A program made the position numbers and the translations under genes. A model generated the notes under the pieces. The model made no database searches, was not told the DNA's origin, and was given only the letters and a program-made list of their open reading frames with translations. Positions 7,615-10,242 of a stretch of 10,242 nt of DNA are shown piece after piece. The stretch comes from Candidatus Hermodarchaeota archaeon (GTDB taxonomy: Archaea; Asgardarchaeota; Hermodarchaeia; Hermodarchaeales; Hermodarchaeaceae), in the NCBI GenBank assembly GCA_016840185.1, contig JAEOSV010000308.1, forward strand, positions 1 through 10,242, written 5' to 3'. Within the stretch, counting starts at the first letter, position 1; every line of letters begins with the position of its first letter.

Positions 7615-7983
7615 ATGGAACCAGAAATGGAAAACAACACAGAAATAGTAGAAGACGAGGAACTACGAGAGCCATTAGATCAGCTGGCTACAATTCTTTT
7701 CCTTGTATTTGGCGGAGCCTTGGGATATCTGCTAATTGCATATAGTTATGGATTGTACCCCTTTGTGTTCGTCGACCCGATTCATTCACTCCTACCCACA
7801 TGGGATGCTGTAATTACCTTCATTGCGCTTCTCATTATCTTGTTCACGGGATTGATTGGTGGGCTTGTCAGAATGCGATATTCAATTTACATAGTTGGCG
7901 TAATTACTCTCATTGCGATATTTGTAGTGCTATTTTACGCAATGCTAGCCATTAGCCAACTTGTTGGTCCGTTACCGCCATGA
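7615..7983 (+). CDS. Small three-helix membrane protein of unknown function
   Basis: A 122-residue protein with a strongly acidic N-terminal tail (residues 4-19 carry many Glu and Asp) followed by three hydrophobic helices at about 24-45, 64-85 and 89-112, and a short Pro-rich end. The first loop is aromatic and Pro-rich (YGLYPFVFVDPIH). No family recognised. The tail has few positive charges apart from R18. R86 and R88 between helices 2 and 3 suggest that loop is cytoplasmic, which would place the N-terminal tail on the cytoplasmic side only if the topology is not strictly positive-inside. The ATG at 7615 follows the upstream stop by 6 bases, with a weak GGAGA at 7600-7604, so it is likely cotranscribed with the phosphatase-like gene and may anchor or partner it. 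ATG 7627 is an alternative start. Confidence 0.75.
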   Translation: MEPEMENNTEIVEDEELREPLDQLATILFLVFGGALGYLLIAYSYGLYPFVFVDPIHSLLPTWDAVITFIALLIILFTGLIGGLVRMRYSIYIVGVITLIAIFVVLFYAMLAISQLVGPLPP

Positions 7984-7997
7984 TTTGTGCAGGATAA

Positions 7998-8006
7998 CTC
8001 TATAAG
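7998..8006 (+). promoter_or_regulatory. Probable TATA box of the Get3 gene
   Basis: ACTCTATAAG just upstream of the ATPase gene. A start of transcription about 26 bases on (near 8029-8033) would leave a leader of 10-20 bases that still includes the GGAG at 8035-8038. Position and sequence both fit an archaeal promoter, so get3 probably has its own promoter even though genes upstream share its strand. Confidence 0.5.
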
Positions 8007-8042
8007 CCAAGCCACCCATTCGAAGAATATTATTGGAGACAC

Positions 8043-9038
8043 ATGGTCATGACTATCGTCGATTTGCTTGACAAAGATACCCTTCGATTCCTTCTCTATG
8101 GTGGAAAGGGTGGAGTTGGCAAAACAAGTAGTGCAGCGGCTTCAGCTCTTTGGGCCGCTGAACATGGTCGTGAAACCATTGTGATTAGTACAGATCCTGC
8201 GCACAGTTTAGGAGATTGCTTTGCCCAAGACATTAGCGGAGGAGATGTCATACCCATCAAAGGCGTAAAAAATCTCTACGGGATGGAGATCAATCCACAA
8301 AAAGCCTACGAACAATACCAACAAACGGCACAACAACCAGAGACAGGGGACATGGGTCAAATGGGAAATATGATGGGCTTAGAAGATTTAGCTGATATGA
8401 CCGCCCCTGGATCAGATGAAGCCCTTGCATTCTCAAAGGTCTTGGAATTTATCCATGAATGTGAATATGACTTGGTCGTCTTTGATACCGCGCCAACAGG
8501 CCACACACTTCGCCTATTGGGACTGCCAGAAATGCTCGATAGTTTCTTTGGCAAACTCATCAGATTCCGCATGCGGTTCAGCAACATGTTTGGTCGATTA
8601 AAATCCGTTTTCGGACGAGGAGACGCACCAGAAGAAGACCAATCCCTTGAGAAACTTGAGCAGCTCAAAACCGCAATTAATGAAGCGCGCGTTGAACTCA
8701 CAGATCCCACTCGGACCAGCTTCGTCATTGTTATGATTCCAGAAGCCATGGCTGTGTCTGAGACTGAACGTCTTTTACAAACACTTTATGAATATCAAAT
8801 TCCCAGCAGCCACATCATTGTCAATATGGTGTTCCCAGATAAACCGGGTTGCGCCTTCTGTAAGGCTCGAAAAGATATGCAGACTAAATATCTAACCCAA
8901 ATCCACGATATTTATGATGATTTCAAGGTTACAGAGGTTCCCTTATTCTCGGAAGAGATTCAGGGTATCCCAGCCCTCACTCGTCTATCGAATTTATTAG
9001 CAACGGGATCATTTCCGGAGAAAGGTGAAAAAAGTTGA
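8043..9038 (+). CDS. get3: Get3/ArsA-family tail-anchored-protein targeting ATPase
   Basis: A 331-residue single-domain P-loop ATPase. Seen in order: deviant Walker A GGKGGVGKTS at 20-29; switch I DPAHSLGD at 51-58; switch II DTAPTGHTLRLL at 148-159; and CAFC at 270-273, the CxxC that binds zinc across the Get3 dimer. A single ATPase domain plus this CxxC favours Get3 (capture and delivery of C-terminally anchored membrane proteins) over a bacterial arsenite-pump ArsA, and no arsenic genes are nearby. Residues 104-119 are methionine-rich (M104, M107, M110, M111, M119), and 173-190 form a hydrophobic-basic helix (FRMRFSNMFG); both could contribute to client binding. GGAG at 8035-8038 serves ATG 8043 (4 bases) or ATG 8049 (10 bases), so the first two residues are uncertain. 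The stop overlaps a small membrane-protein gene. Confidence 0.9.
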   Translation: MVMTIVDLLDKDTLRFLLYGGKGGVGKTSSAAASALWAAEHGRETIVISTDPAHSLGDCFAQDISGGDVIPIKGVKNLYGMEINPQKAYEQYQQTAQQPETGDMGQMGNMMGLEDLADMTAPGSDEALAFSKVLEFIHECEYDLVVFDTAPTGHTLRLLGLPEMLDSFFGKLIRFRMRFSNMFGRLKSVFGRGDAPEEDQSLEKLEQLKTAINEARVELTDPTRTSFVIVMIPEAMAVSETERLLQTLYEYQIPSSHIIVNMVFPDKPGCAFCKARKDMQTKYLTQIHDIYDDFKVTEVPLFSEEIQGIPALTRLSNLLATGSFPEKGEKS

Positions 9039-9145
9039 GACGAAAGCAGCAAAATTTACTCATTGCAATTATCATGATGAGCATTATCATTGGTAGTGTG
9101 GTTGGTGGGATTATCCTTCTCAGCTTGCCAATGATATTACCATAG
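9035..9145 (+). CDS. 36-residue single-helix membrane microprotein overlapping get3
   Basis: Read from TTG 9035, which overlaps the get3 stop in the four bases TTGA. AGGTGA at 9023-9028, six bases before the TTG, is a six-base match to the archaeal Shine-Dalgarno sequence. This arrangement is typical of translational coupling. The product starts with a basic, polar tail (M-R-R-K-Q-Q-N), then one uninterrupted hydrophobic helix (~residues 8-31: LLIAIIMMSIIIGSVVGG and on), ending in LPMILP and TAG. That is the shape of a tiny tail-anchored or single-pass protein with its N-terminus inside the cell. Too short for routine gene calling; no family recognised. It could be a Get3 client, a membrane docking partner, or a short Sec-like accessory. 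Coding status rests on the ribosome binding site, overlap and helix, not on homology. Confidence 0.6.
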   Translation: MRRKQQNLLIAIIMMSIIIGSVVGGIILLSLPMILP

Positions 9146-9150
9146 ACCGT

Positions 9151-9162
9151 CTCAGAACTGAG
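9151..9162. repeat. CTCAG-AA-CTGAG inverted repeat before the rpo12 promoter
   Basis: Perfect 5-bp arms separated by AA, six bases after the microprotein stop and just upstream of the TATA-like box at 9167. The two-base spacer makes an RNA hairpin unlikely but suits a dimeric protein site. Short enough to occur by chance. Confidence 0.3.
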
Positions 9163-9166
9163 CAAA

Positions 9167-9176
9167 ACTTATTAAG
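9167..9176 (+). promoter_or_regulatory. Candidate TATA box of the Rpo12-like gene
   Basis: ACTTATTAAG, about 40-48 bases before GTG 9215. Transcription would begin near 9195-9200, leaving a leader of roughly 15-20 bases. It separates the Rpo12-like gene from the get3/microprotein unit. Confidence 0.45.
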
Positions 9177-9214
9177 CGACGGGGAATGCCGTCTATTAGT
9201 TCACACTTTTCGAG

Positions 9215-9430
9215 GTGCCCAGAATTACATTTCGATGCGCTAAATGTGGTAAAACCCTCTCATGTCCCTACTGTCAAACCCCAGTACCGTCAATGCCTCC
9301 CAGTAATCGGTGTCCCCACTGTGGTAAGCCATTTGCCACAACGTTACCATCCAGTAAATGCCCGTTCTGTGGAGCACGGATAATGTACAAAGAGCGCCCA
9401 CAAATCATTAAGAAACTCACAGCAAAGTAA
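9215..9430 (+). CDS. rpo12: Rpo12 (RpoP)-like RNA polymerase zinc subunit with extra zinc knuckles
   Basis: A 71-residue protein with four CxxC pairs: C8/C11, C17/C20, C33/C36 and C49/C52. The C-terminal 23 residues (CPFCGARIMYKERP, then a basic tail ending KKLTAK) match archaeal Rpo12/eukaryotic Rpb12, whose last knuckle is followed by R-I-(x)-(Y/F)-K-x-R-P and a basic Val/Ile-Lys tail. Rpo12 bridges the Rpo3/Rpo10 platform of RNA polymerase. Ordinary archaeal Rpo12 has about 45-50 residues and only two CxxC pairs; here another knuckle pair lies within or before it. RCAKCGK (7-13) and RCPHCGK (32-38) resemble each other, hinting at internal duplication. The start is GTG 9215: an in-frame TAG at 9197-9199 leaves no better codon. 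The alternative is an unrelated double zinc ribbon that has converged on the tail, in which case the true rpo12 would be elsewhere. Confidence 0.7.
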   Translation: MPRITFRCAKCGKTLSCPYCQTPVPSMPPSNRCPHCGKPFATTLPSSKCPFCGARIMYKERPQIIKKLTAK

Positions 9431-9442
9431 GTTCTGTGCAAA

Positions 9443-9461
9443 AATCGCTTAGAAGCCGATT
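9443..9461 (+). terminator. Imperfect hairpin after the Rpo12-like gene
   Basis: AATCGCTT and AAGCCGATT form an imperfect stem (AATCG/CGATT plus CTT/AAG around a bulged C) starting 13 bases past the stop. No strong T-tract follows, so a terminator role is only possible; it might also be an mRNA 3' end structure. Confidence 0.25.
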
Positions 9462-9500
9462 CTTGAACTCTGAAGTGATTTCACAAGCACCTCCGTAAGC

Positions 9501-9508
9501 TTTTATAG
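9501..9508 (+). promoter_or_regulatory. Probable TATA box of the aIF1 gene
   Basis: TTTTATAG, preceded by a purine-containing segment in the BRE position. Transcription is expected near 9528-9533, leaving a leader of about 20-25 bases with a good ribosome binding site. This is the clearest TATA box in the window. Its 3' end overlaps the inverted repeat at 9506-9530. Confidence 0.6.
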
Positions 9509-9530
9509 GGGTTACATTGGATAACCCCTA
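9506..9530. promoter_or_regulatory. Perfect 9-bp inverted repeat (candidate operator) in the aIF1 promoter
   Basis: TAGGGGTTA (9506-9514) and TAACCCCTA (9522-9530) are exact reverse complements separated by seven bases (CATTGGA). The element starts in the TATA box and runs to about the predicted transcription start. A dimeric regulator bound there would block the transcription machinery. Half-site centres are 16 bases apart, about one and a half helical turns. If transcription starts earlier than predicted it could instead be an RNA hairpin in the leader. Confidence 0.5.
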
Positions 9531-9543
9531 ACACCATAATTCC

Positions 9544-9548
9544 GAGGT
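9544..9548 (+). promoter_or_regulatory. Ribosome binding site of aIF1
   Basis: GAGGT, five bases before ATG 9554. It supports this start codon, which also places the N-terminal zinc knuckle at the expected distance from the SUI1 core. Confidence 0.6.
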
Positions 9549-9553
9549 AAATA

Positions 9554-9862
9554 ATGTCAGAAATTTGTCCTATTTGCAGTTTGCCTAAAGATATTTGTCG
9601 CTGCCAAGAATTGGCTAAGACAGAGCAGCGGATAAAAGTTAGCGTCGAGAGACGCAAGTGGGGACGAGAAGTTACCCTCATTGAAGGAATTAACAGCCGA
9701 GAGATATCACTATCTGAGCTAGTCACAAAGCTCAAAATGAAATGTGCCTGTGGTGGTAGTGCCAAAGATGGCGTTATCGTTCTCCAAGGAGACCACCGTC
9801 ACAACATCAAAAACGTTCTCGGTAATCTCGGATTCCCCTCTGATAACATCGACATAGCTTAA
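9554..9862 (+). CDS. sui1: Translation initiation factor aIF1 (SUI1/eIF1 family)
   Basis: A 102-residue protein of usual size for archaeal aIF1. It binds the small ribosomal subunit near the P site and ensures fidelity of start-codon selection. The N-terminal tail has a zinc knuckle (CPICSLPKDICRC: C5, C8, C15, C17), common in archaeal aIF1. Residues 26-45 form the basic beta-hairpin loop that contacts the ribosome (RRKWGREVTLIEG). The SUI1 core signature follows as CACGGSAKDGVIVLQGDHRHNI (64-85 region), then the closing helix NVLGNLGF. It has its own TATA box and ribosome binding site, with a perfect palindrome across the promoter suggesting specific control. No oddities in the protein. Assignment is secure. 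Confidence 0.96.
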   Translation: MSEICPICSLPKDICRCQELAKTEQRIKVSVERRKWGREVTLIEGINSREISLSELVTKLKMKCACGGSAKDGVIVLQGDHRHNIKNVLGNLGFPSDNIDIA

Positions 9863-9893
9863 CCGCGACTCATCAAAAACCCAATTCAAGGTA

Positions 9894-9942
9894 CCCCAAC
9901 AAAAAGGGGAGACAAATACTCCACATAGATGTAGGTATACCT
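9894..9942. repeat. Cluster of short palindromes between aIF1 and the tRNA gene
   Basis: The 156-base gap after aIF1 has no gene. It holds CCCC-8-GGGG (9894-9909), ACATAGATGT (9923-9932) and, directly abutting it, the perfect 10-bp palindrome AGGTATACCT (9933-9942). The first could be an mRNA 3' hairpin but lacks a T-tract. The last could be a protein site some 30 bases upstream of the tRNA promoter. No known element recognised. Confidence 0.35.
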
Positions 9943-9970
9943 CTCAATAATCTAAGACTGAGTGGAAAGG

Positions 9971-9982
9971 TTTTTGTAATAG
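9971..9982 (+). promoter_or_regulatory. Candidate TATA box of the tRNA gene
   Basis: TTTTTGTAATAG, with its centre about 42 bases before the proposed tRNA 5' end. This would give a start near 10003 and a short leader to be removed by RNase P. The leader would begin with the CGTGCCGGG repeat. Confidence 0.4.
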
Positions 9983-10002
9983 GGTTAGGTTCAACAATTC
10001 TT

Positions 10003-10024
10003 CGTGCCGGGGCACCGTGCCGGG
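10003..10024 (+). repeat. Direct repeat CGTGCCGGG spanning the tRNA 5' end
   Basis: CGTGCCGGG occurs at 10003-10011 and again at 10016-10024. The second copy contains the first six bases of the tRNA acceptor stem; the first lies in the leader and could also pair with the 3' acceptor strand (GCCGGGG with TCCCGGC, one wobble). The leader copy can also fold on itself as GTGC-CGGG-GCAC. Confidence 0.6.
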
Positions 10025-10030
10025 ATTATG

Positions 10031-10082
10031 TTAGTGAATTTTCACTAGTTCCCGAAGGTGTAAACTGGTATTTACCCAGGCG
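10031..10082 (+). other. Proposed D-arm intron(s) of tRNA-His
   Basis: About 52 bases separate the acceptor strand from the D-loop. Removing 10031-10082 (or 10030-10081, same product) gives a perfect D-stem. The segment contains two hairpins: TTAGTGA-ATTT-TCACTAG (10031-10048) and GTAAA-CTGGTA-TTTAC (10060-10075). A bulge-helix-bulge-like fold is visible for the first: CGGGA (10021-10025) with TCCCG (10050-10054), unpaired TTAT on one side and GAA/AAG on the other, with outer GCC/GGT. It would cut near 10027/10028 and 10055/10056, which does not by itself give a normal D-arm. Two successive or nested introns are therefore possible. That the D-arm is interrupted is well supported; the boundaries are inference. 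Confidence 0.5.
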
Positions 10083-10106
10083 CAATGGTAGCATTGAAGC
10101 CTGTGG

Positions 10107-10135
10107 TATCCCATCTTCAACGATGGGATGCAGAT
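10107..10135 (+). other. Canonical anticodon-loop intron (position 37/38) with perfect BHB motif
   Basis: A textbook archaeal tRNA intron. The outer helix is GAAGC/GCTTT. The central 4-bp helix is CTGT (10101-10104) with GCAG (10130-10133). The 3-base bulges GGT (10105-10107) and ATA (10134-10136) lie on opposite strands, and the inner 8-bp helix is ATCCCATC (10108-10115)/GATGGGAT (10122-10129) closed by TTCAAC. Cleavage after the second base of each bulge removes 29 bases and leaves a seven-base anticodon loop with GTG. The tRNA splicing endonuclease (not in this window) would act here. Confidence 0.9.
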
Positions 10136-10173
10136 AGCTTTAGGTCGGGGTTCGAATCCCTGTCCCGGCACCA

Positions 10174-10178
10174 TTTTT
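10174..10178 (+). terminator. T5 tract after the tRNA
   Basis: Five T residues directly follow the encoded CCA, a common stop signal for archaeal stable-RNA transcription. Confidence 0.5.
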
Positions 10179-10242
10179 CACTACCAATGTAGATAATAGT
10201 GAGAAGTACAAACATGAGTTGATGAAAATGAAACGTGGAAAA

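Larger units (their letters stand above)
10019..10173 (+). tRNA. tRNA-His(GTG): Interrupted tRNA-His (GTG) with encoded CCA
   Basis: Acceptor stem GCCGGGA (10019-10025) pairs perfectly with TCCCGGC (10163-10169), followed by A73 and an encoded CCA. The T-arm is CGGGG-TTCGAAT-CCCTG (10146-10162). The anticodon stem GAAGC (10096-10100)/GCTTT (10137-10141) encloses a loop that reads CTGTGGA after removal of a 29-base intron, giving anticodon GTG (10103-10105). The D-loop AATGGTA (10084-10090) and 3' D-stem GCAT (10091-10094) are clear. The matching 5' D-stem is separated from them by about 52 bases, so a second, D-arm intron is required; the junction ATG^C restores a perfect 4-bp ATGC/GCAT stem. 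T26 and a four-base variable loop (AGGT) fit tRNA-His as I recall it. A five-T tract follows at 10174-10178. Exact D-arm splice sites are not settled. Confidence 0.85.

Noticed and set aside
8043..9038. Arsenite-pump ATPase ArsA
   Set aside because: One ATPase domain instead of two, the Get3-type CxxC, and no arsenic-resistance genes nearby.
9894..9909. CCCC-8-GGGG as a terminator of aIF1
   Set aside because: Only four base pairs with an A-rich loop and no following T-tract; too weak to call.
10074..10107. Alternative anticodon stem CAGGC/GCCTG with a long variable arm (a Leu/Ser-like class II tRNA)
   Set aside because: It leaves 17 bases in the loop and unexplained bases before the T-arm, and it ignores the exact bulge-helix-bulge. 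It may still be a transient precursor fold.
10130..10132. Reading the tRNA as tRNA-Cys from GCA in GATGCAGATA
   Set aside because: GCA falls inside the intron as the 3' strand of the BHB central helix. Splicing at the bulges places GTG in a correct seven-base loop between GAAGC and GCTTT.
10222..10242. Possible start of a further gene (M-K-M-K-R-G-K) running off the window
   Set aside because: Only seven codons are visible, with no convincing promoter or ribosome binding site, so a gene cannot be supported.

Overview
The window comes from an archaeon with moderate GC content. The evidence is the set of information-processing genes: DNA topoisomerase VI subunit A, an RNA polymerase Rpo12-like zinc protein, translation initiation factor aIF1, a Get3-type ATPase, and a tRNA gene with an archaeal bulge-helix-bulge intron. 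An AMP phosphorylase of the archaeal type supports this, as do TATA-like boxes a few tens of bases upstream of several genes. TTG and GTG starts are common. An Asgard-like or related mesophilic lineage is possible, but nothing here fixes the phylum. No mobile element, CRISPR array or rRNA was seen, and no gene-free stretch exceeds 300 bases.

Layout. 3-776 (+): 3' two thirds of top6A. 876-2129 (+): LarA-family nickel-pincer racemase with a full active site. 2161-3396 (-): membrane-embedded site-2 (M50) protease, convergent with larA. 3503-3988 (+): RimI/Ard1-type N-terminal acetyltransferase, divergent from the protease. 4077-5594 (+): AMP phosphorylase, followed after 16 bases by a CaCA-superfamily cation antiporter at 5611-6789. 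6874-7608 (+): a protein that looks like a decayed alkaline-phosphatase-superfamily domain, followed after 6 bases by a three-helix membrane protein (7615-7983). 8043-9038 (+): Get3-like ATPase. Its stop codon overlaps the start of a 36-residue single-helix membrane protein (9035-9145) that was easy to miss. 9215-9430 (+): Rpo12-like protein with two extra CxxC knuckles. 9554-9862 (+): aIF1, with a perfect 9-bp inverted repeat between its TATA box and start codon. 10019-10173 (+): interrupted tRNA-His(GTG).

How the genes fit together. Most are housekeeping: chromosome topology, transcription, translation initiation, protein acetylation, nucleotide salvage, membrane proteolysis and membrane-protein targeting. 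Probable transcription units are deoA plus antiporter, the phosphatase-like plus three-helix protein pair, and get3 plus the microprotein. The least ordinary items are the microprotein coupled to a Get3 ATPase, the expanded Rpo12, the aIF1 promoter palindrome, and the tRNA-His. The tRNA has a textbook anticodon-loop intron, a second interruption in its D-arm, and an A discriminator base that is more eukaryote-like than archaeal.
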